A stretch of DNA of 64,000 nt from Streptomyces sp. ISL-10 (GCF_018614575.1 NZ_JAGGOJ010000017.1:211322-275321), one strand, 5' to 3'; shown: positions 41,133 through 50,053, numbered from the stretch's first letter. The notes: generated by a model from the sequence alone, not told the origin. Program-made: numbers and translations.

Positions 41133-41294
41133 GAGGGGGTCCTTCCGAGGGCTCGGACTCACTACGCGCGTACCGGTCCCATGCTGTGCACGGAGAGAGA
41201 AAGCCTGGTTAAGGGCGGATCTTCAACCGATGCTCAGGTATGGGCATGCCCCTGGTGACGGGCAGGGGGCAGCTAACAGGCAGCGCAAAGGGTC

Positions 41295-41323
41295 AGTGTA
41301 GCCACTTGGCACACTGATGTCCA
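41295..41323 (-). promoter_or_regulatory. candidate promoter of rpoB-rpoC
   Basis: On minus TGGACA (41318-41323) and TACACT (41295-41300) are 17 bases apart; start near 41288, giving a leader of about 155 bases. Between here and the rplL terminator at 41609 I see nothing else. Confidence 0.6.
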
Positions 41324-41608
41324 GTGCGGGTTTTCGAGACCCTCGAGACCCTCGTTTTTCTCATCTCCGCGAACCCCATGCGCCGTGAGGCGCACATCGA
41401 TACTGCCCGTTCGGTCGTCGATCCATGCCTCGGATACGGATCGTTGTGACGACGCGTCCTGAGAATTGCGCGCTGCGTTCAGTTCGTCAAGGCCCCTGTC
41501 CCTGAGCTGCTGCTCCGGGTGCCGCACAGACCACCGTGAGGGGGCGCACGGCGAAGATCACCATACTCGCCGGGAGGGGAAGAGCAAGACAGCCGTCCCG
41601 CGCATGCC

Positions 41609-41642
41609 GAAGGGCGACCACCCAGTTGGGTGATCGCCCTTC
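41609..41642 (-). terminator. terminator or attenuator after rplL
   Basis: GAAGGGCGACCACCC and GGGTGATCGCCCTTC pair over 15 positions with one mismatch around a 4-base loop, 44 bp after rplL. Partial read-through into rpoBC is likely, as in other bacteria. Confidence 0.8.
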
Positions 41643-41685
41643 AGTGTGCGTGCGTTACACGCGAAGAGTCAGCGACTCTACGAGG

Positions 41686-42069
41686 TCACTTGACCTCGAC
41701 GGAGGCGCCGGCGCCCTTGAGGGCCTCAGCGGCCTTCTCAGCGGCGTCCTTGGCGACCTTCTCGAGGACCGGCTTCGGGGTGCCGTCGACGAGGTCCTTG
41801 GCCTCCTTCAGACCCAGGGAGGTCAGCTCACGCACGACCTTGATGACCTGGATCTTCTTCTCACCGGCGCCGGTGAGGATGACGTCGAACTCGTCCTGCT
41901 CGGCCTCGGCCTCGGCCGGGGCGGCAGCGGCGCCACCGGCGGCAACGGCGACCGGGGCGGCGGCGGTGACGTCGAACTTCTCCTCGAAGGCCTTCACGAA
42001 CTCGGAGAGCTCGATGAGGGTCATCTCCTCGAACTGCGCAAGCAGGTCGTCCTGGGACAGCTTCGCCAT
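41686..42069 (-). CDS. rplL: 50S ribosomal protein L7/L12
   Basis: L7/L12 is the flexible stalk that recruits translation factors. The ATG at 42069 gives 127 residues: N-terminal dimer domain (MAKLSQDDLLAQFEEMTLIE), Ala-rich hinge (VAAGGAAAAPAEAEAEQDEF) and the C-terminal factor-binding domain with KKIQVIKVVRELTSLGLKEA. A longer reading upstream is not family sequence. It lies 109 bp after rplJ. Confidence 0.98.
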   Translation of the reverse strand: MAKLSQDDLLAQFEEMTLIELSEFVKAFEEKFDVTAAAPVAVAAGGAAAAPAEAEAEQDEFDVILTGAGEKKIQVIKVVRELTSLGLKEAKDLVDGTPKPVLEKVAKDAAEKAAEALKGAGASVEVK

Positions 42070-42178
42070 GATGGCGTCCTTCCACTCATTCGGCAGGTGC
42101 CGTGTGTACATGTGAGGCGGGCGTACGTTCGGCCCGCTGCGACCGTCGCCTCAGGCGGCGGTCAATGCGCGAGCCGAA

Positions 42179-42709
42179 TTACTCGGCACCGCCCTGCTCG
42201 GCCTGCTTGGCACGAAGCGCCTCCGCGGTGCGGACGAACTTCGAGGGAAGGGCCTGGAAGAGCGCGGCAGCCTGGGACTGCTTGCCCTTCATGGCACCCG
42301 CCAGCTTGGCGAGCAGAACCTCGCGGGACTCGAGGTCCGCAAGCTTCTTGATCTCATCGGCGGACAGCGCCTTGCCATCAAGGACACCGCCCTTGATGAT
42401 CAGGTTCGGGTTGTCCTTGGCGAAGTCACGAAGACCCTTCGCCGACTCCACCGGGTCACCGGTGATGAAGGCAACCGCCGTCGGACCGGTGAACTGGTCG
42501 TCGAGCGAGTTGATCCCGGCCTCGTTGGCCGCAATCTTGGTCAGCGTGTTCTTCACCACGGCGTACTGGGCGTTCTCACCGAGCGAACGGCGCAGCTGCT
42601 TGAGCTGAGCCACGGTGAGACCCCGGTACTCGGTCAGCACGGCGGCGTTCGAGCTGCGGAACTGCTCCGCGAGCTCGGCTACCGCGGCAGCCTTGTCGGG
42701 CCTTGCCAT
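42179..42709 (-). CDS. rplJ: 50S ribosomal protein L10
   Basis: L10 holds the L7/L12 dimers on the ribosome and often represses its own operon. The ATG at 42709 (MARPDKAAAVAELAEQFRSS) gives 176 residues, the streptomycete length; other in-frame starts lie upstream but lack family sequence. Conserved: SNAAVLTEYRGLTVAQLKQL. The C-terminal helix binds L7/L12. Confidence 0.97.
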   Translation of the reverse strand: MARPDKAAAVAELAEQFRSSNAAVLTEYRGLTVAQLKQLRRSLGENAQYAVVKNTLTKIAANEAGINSLDDQFTGPTAVAFITGDPVESAKGLRDFAKDNPNLIIKGGVLDGKALSADEIKKLADLESREVLLAKLAGAMKGKQSQAAALFQALPSKFVRTAEALRAKQAEQGGAE

Positions 42710-42767
42710 GAGCATCGGCCTCCTTCCGGGTGATGAGGACCGCTCAGAAGGGGCTGAACAAAACGAA

Positions 42768-42794
42768 ACGCCCCGGCGCAGGCGCACGGGGCGT
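42768..42794 (-). promoter_or_regulatory. L10 leader attenuator-like hairpin
   Basis: In the rplJ leader ACGCCCCG and CGGGGCGT form an 8-bp stem, and downstream on the minus strand comes TTTCGTTTTG, a T-rich run rare in this genome. This is terminator-like and fits the known use of L10 leaders to control rplJL; the specific mechanism here is inferred. Confidence 0.5.
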
Positions 42795-42933
42795 AGCTCG
42801 ACCGGAACGGAATCCGACCCGGGAGCTTTCCACAGTCACCTGCGCAGGACGTCCGCTGCTGAGCGGATCCTTCGGCCACCGGACCCTCGGAAGGAGAGCA
42901 CGGCAACGACCAGCGGTCTTTGGCTTCTGTGGA

Positions 42934-42963
42934 AGAGTACGGGAACGGCTCGCGGTCAGGCAA
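42934..42963 (-). promoter_or_regulatory. candidate promoter of rplJ-rplL
   Basis: On minus TTGCCT (42958-42963) and TACTCT (42934-42939) are 18 bases apart, with a start near 42927 and a leader of about 218 bases. The stretch 42964-43078 shows nothing else. Confidence 0.5.
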
Positions 42964-43078
42964 ATCGGCTCATCGCCGACCGGGGGCCCGCCCCGATGGA
43001 CGGGCCCGCAAGGCCGGTGCCACGAGGCTGCCTGGCGCGACTCCGGCGGCCGCGGGCTGCCTGCCGCGAGGGGACCGG

Positions 43079-44020
43079 CTAGGACGCGGCAGCGTCCGCC
43101 CCTTCGCCCTCGCCGGCTGCCCCGTCCTCACCGAGGCCCTCGAGCATCTCCATCAGGTCGACGGTCTCGCTCGCCGGCGGTGCCTGGACGGACGCCTTGG
43201 CGCCGTAGTCCGAGTAGTCGGCGACCATCTTGACGACACCCTGCGGGCTGTCCATGCCGACGTCCATGCGCGCCGGATAGCCGTCCTCGTTGACCCAGAC
43301 CTCGATGTCGTAGCTCTCGATGCCGGACTTCTCCACGCCGGCGAGGAGATCCTTGCGCTCCTTGTCGGAGAGCACGTCCAGGGCCTTGTTGGCGTCCAAC
43401 ATCTCGGCGACGGTGAGCGAGCCCTTGTAGTGCTGGGTCGCGACCCCGTCGATCTTCTCGGCGCCGACGTGCTTCAGGTTCGGCGAGTCCAGCAGGATGG
43501 CGAGCTGCTGAGCCGGGTCCTGGTTCATGTTCTCCAGGCCGCCGGTCATCTGCTTCTGGAGGGCCTTGTCGCCGGACATCTCCGCGATGGCGCCGAGGTC
43601 CATCTTCATCCAGCGCTTGCCGTCCATCTCCGCCGCCCTCTCGGCGCCCACGTCCATGTACATGACGTTGTCGAGCCAGACCATGCGCATCTGCTCGGGA
43701 GAGTCGGGAGCGCTCTGGAACGCCTCGCCCTTCATCGTCATGTCCATCATCGTGGGGTCCCAGCCCATGACCCCGGTCATCTCCATGTCGCCGCCGCCCT
43801 CGGCTCCGGCGGGCATCGACAAGGTCATGTGGACCTTCGCCGATTTGGCCTCGGCGGTCTTCTTGTAGGTGGCGGTGAGCACCTTCGTGACGTCCGAGCG
43901 GGACGGCGACTTCGGCGCGTCCCCCGCCTTCGGCTCCCCGCCCTGACATCCGGCCGCACCCACGAGCACGGCAACCGCCGTCGCCGAAACGCCCACGCGC
44001 CTGATTGTGGACATGGTCAT
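43079..44020 (-). CDS. lipoprotein, LppX/LolA-like
   Basis: A 313-residue exported lipoprotein. The signal peptide (STIRRVGVSATAVAVLVGAA) ends GAAGC, a lipobox with Cys near 24. The mature part (KTAEAKSAKVHMTLSMPAGA, MVWLDNVMYMDVG, later EVWVNEDGYPARMDVGM) resembles the LppX/LprG-LolA type half-barrel that binds lipids, but I cannot prove it. The start is either MTMSTIRR (44020) or MSTIRR (44014). It is encoded between rplA and rplJ, as in other streptomycetes, and follows a strong terminator, so it has its own promoter. Tail is acidic (AAGEGEGADAAAS). Confidence 0.8.
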   Translation of the reverse strand: MTMSTIRRVGVSATAVAVLVGAAGCQGGEPKAGDAPKSPSRSDVTKVLTATYKKTAEAKSAKVHMTLSMPAGAEGGGDMEMTGVMGWDPTMMDMTMKGEAFQSAPDSPEQMRMVWLDNVMYMDVGAERAAEMDGKRWMKMDLGAIAEMSGDKALQKQMTGGLENMNQDPAQQLAILLDSPNLKHVGAEKIDGVATQHYKGSLTVAEMLDANKALDVLSDKERKDLLAGVEKSGIESYDIEVWVNEDGYPARMDVGMDSPQGVVKMVADYSDYGAKASVQAPPASETVDLMEMLEGLGEDGAAGEGEGADAAAS

Positions 44021-44090
44021 TCCCCACCCCTGTTGTCGTTTTGCGATCTCTTGAACCGTAACGCACAGCGCCGACAGGCCACCCACGAAA

Positions 44091-44133
44091 AAACCGGCCC
44101 CCAGGGGCTCCGAAGAGCACTGGGGGCCGGTTT
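44091..44133 (-). terminator. terminator of rplK-rplA
   Basis: AAACCGGCCCCCAG and its perfect complement form a 14-bp stem, followed on minus by a run of six T. A classic intrinsic terminator, 30 bp after rplA. Confidence 0.9.
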
Positions 44134-44163
44134 CAGACGCGAGACCCGCGACTGCCGTCAGAC

Positions 44164-44892
44164 TCAGACGGCGGCCGGGTCCTCCTCGACGAGGAGGTTG
44201 CGGGTGCGGTTCGAGTCCAGCGGGATGCCGGGGCCCATCGTGGTGGTCAGGGTCGCCTTCTTGATGTAGCGGCCCTTCGCGGCGGACGGCTTCAGACGGA
44301 GGATCTCCTCCAGAGCCGCGGCGTAGTTCTCGACCAGCTTCGTCTCGTCGAAGGAGACCTTGCCGATGATGAAGTGCAGGTTCGAGTGCTTGTCGACGCG
44401 GAACTCGATCTTGCCGCCCTTGATCTCGTTGACGGCCTTGGCGACGTCCATCGTGACGGTGCCGGTCTTCGGGTTCGGCATCAGACCACGCGGACCGAGC
44501 ACGCGGCCGAGGCGGCCGACCTTGCCCATGAGGTCCGGGGTGGCGACAACGGAGTCGAACTCGTTCAGGCGCTGGCCCTTGGAGATCTCGTCGATGAGCT
44601 CGTCGGAGCCGACGATGTCGGCGCCCGCGGCACGCGCGGCCTCGGCACGGTCACCGGTCGCGAAGACCAGGACCCGGGCGGTCTTACCGGTGCCGTGCGG
44701 AAGGTTCACGGTGCCACGGACCATCTGGTCGGCCTTGCGCGGGTCAACGCCCAGACGGAAGGCGACCTCGACAGTGCCGTCGAACTTGGTGGCGGCGGTG
44801 TCCTTGGCGAGACGAACGGCCTCGAGCGGGGCGTAGTTGCGCTCCCGGTCGATCTTGGCGTCCGCAGCGCGGAGAGTCTTGCTGCGCTTCAC
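44164..44892 (-). CDS. rplA: 50S ribosomal protein L1
   Basis: L1 forms the mobile stalk at the E site and often represses rplKA. I choose the GTG at 44892 (MKRSKTLRAADAKIDRERNY), preceded by CAGGAG, giving 242 residues. Signature: GRLGRVLGPRGLMPNPKTGT near residues 125-145. It lies 79 bp after rplK. Confidence 0.96.
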   Translation of the reverse strand: MKRSKTLRAADAKIDRERNYAPLEAVRLAKDTAATKFDGTVEVAFRLGVDPRKADQMVRGTVNLPHGTGKTARVLVFATGDRAEAARAAGADIVGSDELIDEISKGQRLNEFDSVVATPDLMGKVGRLGRVLGPRGLMPNPKTGTVTMDVAKAVNEIKGGKIEFRVDKHSNLHFIIGKVSFDETKLVENYAAALEEILRLKPSAAKGRYIKKATLTTTMGPGIPLDSNRTRNLLVEEDPAAV

Positions 44893-44971
44893 TTCTGCTC
44901 CTGATGTGTTGAGCGTGGAGTCGTGGTGCGGGCCAGCGCTTGGCCCTACCACTGAGGTCAGACGGGGACTG

Positions 44972-45406
44972 TCAGCCCTCGACCGTGATGCCCATGGAAC
45001 GGGCGGTACCGGCGATGATCTTCTCGGCGGCGTCCAGGTCGTTGGCGTTCAGGTCGGGCATCTTGGTGGTGGCGATGTCACGGACCTGGTCGCGCGTCAG
45101 CTTGGCGACCTTGGTCTTGTGCGGTTCGCCGGAGCCCTTGTCCACACCCGCGGCCTTGAGGATCAGCTTGGCGGCCGGCGGAGTCTTGGTGACGAAGGTG
45201 AAGGAACGGTCCTCGTAGACCGTGATCTCCACCGGCACGACCATGCCACGCTGCGACTCGGTCGCGGCGTTGTAGGCCTTGCAGAACTCCATGATGTTGA
45301 CGCCGTGCTGGCCCAGGGCGGGGCCGACCGGCGGAGCCGGGTTGGCCGCACCGGCCTGGATCTGGAGCTTGATAAGCCCCGTGACCTTCTTCTTCTTGGG
45401 AGGCAT
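44972..45406 (-). CDS. rplK: 50S ribosomal protein L11
   Basis: L11 is in the GTPase centre, is needed for RelA activation and is the thiostrepton site with 23S rRNA. The 144-residue product starts [20 protein letters not shown] and has [20 protein letters not shown] and the C-terminal RNA-binding domain with [21 protein letters not shown] terminator after nusG separates it from secE-nusG. Confidence 0.98.
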
Positions 45407-45507
45407 TGCTCTCTCCGGGTCCTAGTGAGAGTTTTCAGCACCCCAACCGATCATCCGGATGGAGGCATACCGCACAACGATAACGGGTATCCATGCGCGG
45501 CCAAAAA

Positions 45508-45552
45508 CCGAGCAGGTCAGACAGCCTGCGAGAGGCGGTCTGACCTGTTCGG
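45508..45552 (-). terminator. terminator after nusG
   Basis: CCGAGCAGGTCAGAC pairs over 15 positions (one G-T) with GTCTGACCTGTTCGG, and the minus strand continues TTTTTGG. It is a full intrinsic terminator, 22 bp after nusG, so rplK needs its own promoter in the 100 bp that follow. Confidence 0.88.
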
Positions 45553-45573
45553 AAGCAGTGGGTCCGAAAAACG

Positions 45574-46449
45574 TCAGTTCTTCTGGATCTGGTCGAAGCT
45601 GAGCTCGACCGGGGTCTCGCGGCCGAAGATCTCGACAAGGCCCTTGACCTTCTTCGAGTCGGCGTTGATCTCGTTGATCGTGGCCTGCAGCGTCGCGAAC
45701 GGGCCGTCGGTGACGGTGACCGAGTCGCCGACCTCGAAGTCCAGCACCTGGACCTCGACCTTGCGGGCCGGAGCCGGCTTGCCCTCGGCCTCGGCGGCCT
45801 CGCGGGCGGCCTTCTCCTCGGCCTCCGGGGCGAGCATCTTGACGATCTCGTCCAGGGTCAGCGGGTACGGGTCGTAGGCGTTGCCCACGAAGCCGGTGAC
45901 ACCGGGGGTGTTGCGTACGACGCCCCAGGACTCGTTCGTCAGGTCCATGCGGACGAGCACATAGCCGGGCAGCTTGTTCTGCCGGACGTTCTTGCGCTCG
46001 CCGTTCTTGATCTGGACGATCTCTTCCTCGGGGACCTCGGCCTGGTAGATGAAGTCCTCGACGTTCAGCGAGACGGCACGCTGCTCCAGGTTGGCCTTCA
46101 CGCGCTTCTCGTAGCCCGCGTAGGTGTGGATGACGTACCACTCGCCGGGCAGCCCGCGCAGCTCGTCACGCAGAGCGGCGACCGGGTCCGCGGGAGCCTC
46201 GGGCTCAGCCTCGGCCTCTTCGGCGTCCTCGGTCTCCACGTCGGCGTCGACCTCGTCCGCAGCCTCGGCGTCGGTCTCGTCCTCCGTGTGCAGCGCGGCT
46301 TCCTCGGCCGGCTCGCCGGCGGTGTCGTCGGCAGCTTCGGCCTCGTCCGGGTCCACACCGTCTGCCGCCTCGACGATGTCGAGCTCGTCCTCGGCGGACT
46401 CGAAGCTCTCGCCGGACGTGGCGGAGTCGTTCAGGTTCGGGTCAGACAC
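45574..46449 (-). CDS. nusG: transcription elongation factor NusG
   Basis: NusG binds RNA polymerase and Rho or S10. I choose the GTG at 46449 (MSDPNLNDSATSGESFESAE), giving 291 residues with GGAAGAAG before it. An acidic N-terminal extension of about 100 residues precedes the NGN domain (GEWYVIHTYAGYEKRVKANL, NKLPGYVLVRMDLTNESWGV) and the KOW domain (FEVGDSVTVTDGPFATLQAT) near the end. The extension is usual in actinobacteria. Confidence 0.97.
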   Translation of the reverse strand: MSDPNLNDSATSGESFESAEDELDIVEAADGVDPDEAEAADDTAGEPAEEAALHTEDETDAEAADEVDADVETEDAEEAEAEPEAPADPVAALRDELRGLPGEWYVIHTYAGYEKRVKANLEQRAVSLNVEDFIYQAEVPEEEIVQIKNGERKNVRQNKLPGYVLVRMDLTNESWGVVRNTPGVTGFVGNAYDPYPLTLDEIVKMLAPEAEEKAAREAAEAEGKPAPARKVEVQVLDFEVGDSVTVTDGPFATLQATINEINADSKKVKGLVEIFGRETPVELSFDQIQKN

Positions 46450-46524
46450 GGTGGCTGCTTCTTCCTGGATACAGATGGGGTGGAACAATGCGAAAGGGGC
46501 GCCGATTCCGGCGCCCTCCGCGGA

Positions 46525-46812
46525 TCAGCCGAAGACGTACTTGACTGCTTCCTGGAAGCCATAGTCAATCACGGTCACGAGGCCGATCATGATGACGACG
46601 AAGACGATCACCACGGTGGTGTAGGTCGTCAGCTGGTTGCGCGTCGGCCAGACGACCTTGCGCAGCTCAGCGATGATCTGGCGATAGAAAAGCCCGAGAC
46701 GGCCCAGCGGGCCCTTCTTGCCGCGCTTTCCGCCCTTACGGGACTTCTTCTTCGACTCCGGCGACTCGTCCTCGGCATCAGGCATGTCGATGGAGCCCAC
46801 GGCGTCCGTCAC
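46525..46812 (-). CDS. secE: Sec translocon subunit SecE
   Basis: SecE clamps the SecY halves. The 95-residue product has a Lys-rich N-terminal half (SKKKSRKGGKRGKKG), the amphipathic helix FYRQIIAELRKVVWPTRNQL and one membrane segment (VVIVFVVIMIGLVTVIDYGF). GTG start at 46812. It follows tRNA-Trp and precedes nusG by 75 bp, the normal order. Confidence 0.97.
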   Translation of the reverse strand: MTDAVGSIDMPDAEDESPESKKKSRKGGKRGKKGPLGRLGLFYRQIIAELRKVVWPTRNQLTTYTTVVIVFVVIMIGLVTVIDYGFQEAVKYVFG

Positions 46813-46919
46813 GATCTCTCACCTGATTCCGGGTCGTGGCCGTGCCGCGCCCGGTGGAGCCGCACGGCGGTGCATAGAAGTACGTACATGCGCACACAGC
46901 CTGGCGAAGGTGTGTGTAG

Positions 46920-46992
46920 CAGGGCCGGAGGGACTTGAACCCCCAACCGCTGGTTTTGGAGACCAGTGCTCTACCAATTGAGCTACGACCCT
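46920..46992 (-). tRNA. tRNA-Trp (anticodon CCA)
   Basis: On the minus strand a 73-base cloverleaf starts AGGGTCGTAGCTCAATTGGT. The acceptor pair AGGGTCG/CGGCCCT is complete (one T-G pair), the anticodon loop is CTCCAAA with CCA, the T arm has GGTTCAAGTCC, and the discriminator is G, as in bacterial tRNA-Trp. No CCA is encoded. It is read with secE-nusG. Confidence 0.95.
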
Positions 46993-47005
46993 TTGTGGTT
47001 CCCCC

Positions 47006-47034
47006 AACCTACCGCATCCGGCCGGGTGCACTAA
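47006..47034 (-). promoter_or_regulatory. candidate promoter of tRNA-Trp-secE-nusG
   Basis: On minus TTAGTG (47029-47034) and TAGGTT (47006-47011) are 17 bases apart, ending about 13 bases before the mature tRNA. Confidence 0.45.
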
Positions 47035-47197
47035 GTGCCCGGTGCGGATGTGGCTGGTGAAGGCCAACGACCAGTGAGTGTACGTGTTCCCAGGCCCGTC
47101 GTCGAACACAATGCCCTCGGGTCCACTTCTGACCACTGTTGTCCGCTCCGCGAAACCTGTGTGCCGCCTCCGTTCGCCGTCTGCGAGCATGGGCGGC

Positions 47198-48424
47198 ATG
47201 AGCGCTGCAACCCCTCCCACCGAGCGCCGGGTCTCCGCCCGCATCGGCGCGATCTCCGAGTCCGCGACCCTCGCCGTCGACGCCAAGGCCAAGGCCCTCA
47301 AGGCCGCCGGGCGTCCGGTGATCGGCTTCGGCGCGGGTGAGCCCGACTTCCCGACGCCCGACTACATCGTCGAGGCCGCCGTCGAGGCCTGCCGCAACCC
47401 GAAGTACCACCGCTACACGCCGGCCGGCGGTCTGCCCGAGCTGAAGAAGGCCATCGCCGCCAAGACGCTGCGCGACTCCGGCTATGAGGTCGACCCCGCC
47501 GAGATCCTGGTGACCAACGGCGGCAAGCAGGCCATCTACGAGGCCTTCGCCGCGATCCTGGATCCGGGTGACGAGGTCATCGTCCCGGCGCCGTACTGGA
47601 CGACGTACCCCGAGTCCATCCGCCTCGCGGGCGGCGTCCCGGTCGAGGTCGTCGCCGACGAGACCACCGGATACCGCGTCTCGGTCGAGCAGCTGGAGGC
47701 CGCGCGTACGGAGCGGACCAAGGTCGTCCTCTTCGTCTCGCCGTCCAACCCGACCGGGGCCGTCTACAGCGAGGCCGACGCCCGCGCGATCGGCGAGTGG
47801 GCCGCCGAGCACGGCCTGTGGGTGCTGACCGACGAGATCTACGAGCACCTGGTCTACGGCGACGCGACGTTCACCTCGCTCCCCCAGCTCGTGCCGGCGC
47901 TCCGCGAGAAGTGCATCGTCGTCAACGGTGTCGCCAAGACGTACGCCATGACCGGCTGGCGCGTCGGGTGGATCATCGGCCCGAAGGACGTCGTCAAGGC
48001 CGCGACCAACCTGCAGTCGCACGCCACGTCGAACGTCTCCAACGTGGCTCAGGTGGCCGCCCTCGCCGCCGTCTCCGGTGACCTGGACGCCGTCGCGGAG
48101 ATGCGCAAGGCCTTCGACCGCCGCCGCCAGACCATCGTGAAGATGCTCAACGAGATCGACGGCGTGGTCTGCCCGACCCCCGAGGGCGCGTTCTACGCGT
48201 ACCCGTCGGTCAAGGGGCTGCTGGGCAAGGAGATCCGCGGACAGCGTCCGCGGACCTCGGTGGAGCTCGCCGCTCTGATCCTCGACGAGGTCGAGGTCGC
48301 GGTCGTCCCGGGCGAGGCCTTCGGCACCCCCGGCTACCTGCGTCTTTCGTACGCACTCGGCGACGAGGACCTGGTCGAGGGCGTGTCCCGGGTCCAGAAG
48401 CTGCTCGCCGAGGCCCGCGACTGA
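47198..48424 (+). CDS. aspC: aspartate aminotransferase, PLP-dependent class I
   Basis: This enzyme exchanges amino groups between aspartate and 2-oxoglutarate. The ATG at 47198, after GGGCGG, gives 408 residues (MSAATPPTERRVSARIGAIS); upstream starts add unrelated sequence. The fold-type I marks are there: GAGEPDFPTP, the PSNPTGAVYS loop, the DEIYEHLVYG Asp and the PLP-binding Lys in VNGVAKTYAMTGWRVGW. Divergent from tRNA-Trp-secE-nusG, as in other streptomycetes. Followed by a perfect terminator. Confidence 0.95.
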   Translation: MSAATPPTERRVSARIGAISESATLAVDAKAKALKAAGRPVIGFGAGEPDFPTPDYIVEAAVEACRNPKYHRYTPAGGLPELKKAIAAKTLRDSGYEVDPAEILVTNGGKQAIYEAFAAILDPGDEVIVPAPYWTTYPESIRLAGGVPVEVVADETTGYRVSVEQLEAARTERTKVVLFVSPSNPTGAVYSEADARAIGEWAAEHGLWVLTDEIYEHLVYGDATFTSLPQLVPALREKCIVVNGVAKTYAMTGWRVGWIIGPKDVVKAATNLQSHATSNVSNVAQVAALAAVSGDLDAVAEMRKAFDRRRQTIVKMLNEIDGVVCPTPEGAFYAYPSVKGLLGKEIRGQRPRTSVELAALILDEVEVAVVPGEAFGTPGYLRLSYALGDEDLVEGVSRVQKLLAEARD

Positions 48425-48440
48425 CCCGGCCCCGTGCGGT

Positions 48441-48470
48441 ACGGGCCCCCGGCTTCGGCCGGGGGCCCGT
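48441..48470 (+). terminator. terminator after aspC
   Basis: ACGGGCCCCCGGC and its perfect complement form a 13-bp stem capped by a TTCG tetraloop, followed by TTCTGTGTT. Confidence 0.92.
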
Positions 48471-48543
48471 TTCTGTGTTCGAGCAAGAACCCGATCGGGG
48501 AAAACGGCTGACCGGGACGGGTTTCGTGCGGCAGGATCCCCGA

Positions 48544-49572
48544 ATGGAGCACGTACGAGACGTCAGCCTGCTGCCCAAGGCCCATCTGCACCTGCACTTC
48601 ACCGGGTCGATGCGGCACGCCACCCTCCTCGAACTCGCCGACAAATACGGCGTGCACCTGCCCGAGGCGCTGACCGGAGGCGAGCCGCCCAAACTGCGCG
48701 CCACGGATGAGCGGGGCTGGTTCCGCTTCCAGCGGCTGTATGACATGGCCCGCTCCTGTCTGCGTGAGCCGCAGGACATCCAGCGGCTGGTGCGCGAGGC
48801 GGCCGAGGAGGACATCAGGGACGGCTCCGGCTGGCTGGAGATCCAGGTCGACCCGACGTCGTACGCGCCCCGGCTGGGGGGCCTGATCCCGGCACTGGAG
48901 ATCATCCTCGACGCGGTGGACAGCGCGTCGCGGGAGACCGGTCTGGGGATGCGCGTCCTGGTCGCGGCGAACCGGATGAAGCACCCGCTGGACGCCCGCA
49001 CCCTCGCACGGCTCGCCGTTCGCTACGCGGACCGGGGCATCGTCGGGTTCGGGCTCTCCAACGACGAGCGCAGGGGCATGGCGCGGGACTTCGACCGCGC
49101 CTTCGCCATCGCCCGCGAAGGCGGCCTGCTGGCGGCCCCGCACGGCGGCGAGCTGACGGGTCCCGCCTCGGTACGGGACTGCCTCGACGATCTGCACGCC
49201 ACCCGCATCGGCCATGGCGTGCGCGCGGCGGAGGACCCGCGGCTGCTGCGCAAGCTGGCCGAGCGCCAAGTGACCTGCGAGGTGTGCCCGGCGTCGAACG
49301 TGGCGCTGGGCGTGTACGAGAAGCCGGAGGACGTACCGCTGCGGACGCTGTACGACGCCGGGGTCCCGATGGCGCTGGGTGCGGACGACCCGCTGCTGTT
49401 CGGCTCCCGACTGGCGGCCCAGTACGAGCTGGCCCGCCGCCATCACGGCTTCACGGACGCGGAACTCGCGGAGCTGGCCCGCCAGTCGGTGCGCGGCTCG
49501 GCGGCGCCGGAGGAGGTCAAGGAGAAACTGCTCGCCGGGGTCGACGACTGGCTGGCCGGCCCGGGGGGCTGA
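48544..49572 (+). CDS. add: adenosine deaminase
   Basis: It converts adenosine to inosine with one zinc. The ATG at 48544 (MEHVRDVSLLPKAHLHLHFT) gives 342 residues. The zinc His pair is in HLHLHFTGS, the catalytic His and Glu in APHGGELTG, a further His in RIGHGVRA, and the Asp pair in LGADDPLLFG. It could be an adenosine or a related aminodeoxyfutalosine-type deaminase; the motifs alone do not decide, but the gene position beside aspC fits streptomycete adenosine deaminase. Confidence 0.9.
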   Translation: MEHVRDVSLLPKAHLHLHFTGSMRHATLLELADKYGVHLPEALTGGEPPKLRATDERGWFRFQRLYDMARSCLREPQDIQRLVREAAEEDIRDGSGWLEIQVDPTSYAPRLGGLIPALEIILDAVDSASRETGLGMRVLVAANRMKHPLDARTLARLAVRYADRGIVGFGLSNDERRGMARDFDRAFAIAREGGLLAAPHGGELTGPASVRDCLDDLHATRIGHGVRAAEDPRLLRKLAERQVTCEVCPASNVALGVYEKPEDVPLRTLYDAGVPMALGADDPLLFGSRLAAQYELARRHHGFTDAELAELARQSVRGSAAPEEVKEKLLAGVDDWLAGPGG

Positions 49573-49581
49573 AGGGGCGGT

Positions 49582-50053
49582 TGAACGGCCCCGAGACTCT
49601 CCGTCCGGCCGTCGCCGGGCGGGACGCGGTGCTGTCGGGCTCGGCCCCGCAGGAAGACCGACGCCGCAATCGCGGCCCGGCTGACCCGGTCGGTGCCGGC
49701 CGCGATGGAGGCCGAGCAAACCCGCCGGCTACTCGTTGTCAGCGGCGCCACTGCGCGTGGCGGCGGAACGGGAGCCGCTGCTGGACCGCGCCGATGTCCC
49801 TGATCAGCTCGGTGCTGAAGGACATCTTCACGGACCTGCGAGGTCATGGAGAGCGAGTCGGCGCGCAGCGCCACGGACTGGACGGCCGTGCGGCCGCCCC
49901 GGCTGCTCGACAAGCCGCTACCGCACGGTCGTCGGCGGCAACCCGCCCAGCTCCCGGACGATCGGCCCCGGGGACGGGGACGTCGCGCACGCGGTGCTCG
50001 CGGTGACCGGTGACCCCGCGACGGTCGGGCAGGGCGACGGCGTCGCGTACTGA
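49582..50053 (+). pseudogene. frameshifted remnant of an NAD(P)H-binding (NmrA-like) protein
   Basis: Pieces of one protein occur in three frames in the right order: LNGPETLRPAVAGRDAVLSG; then DAAIAARLTRSVPAAMEAEQ followed by TRRLLVVSGATARGGG; then DWTAVRPPRLLDKP; and YRTVVGGNPPSSRTIGPGD through ATVGQGDGVAY to the stop at 50053. These match the middle and C-terminal parts of atypical short-chain dehydrogenases that bind NAD(P)H. The N-terminal nucleotide-binding half is missing and at least two or three frameshifts are needed. A decayed gene just after add. Confidence 0.75.

Noticed and set aside
38052..41258. Long open frame on plus, opposite rpoB
   Set aside because: Same shadow effect; the minus strand encodes the complete beta subunit.
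48334..49719. Open frame on minus, opposite the adenosine deaminase
   Set aside because: Shadow of add; the plus strand has all zinc and catalytic motifs.
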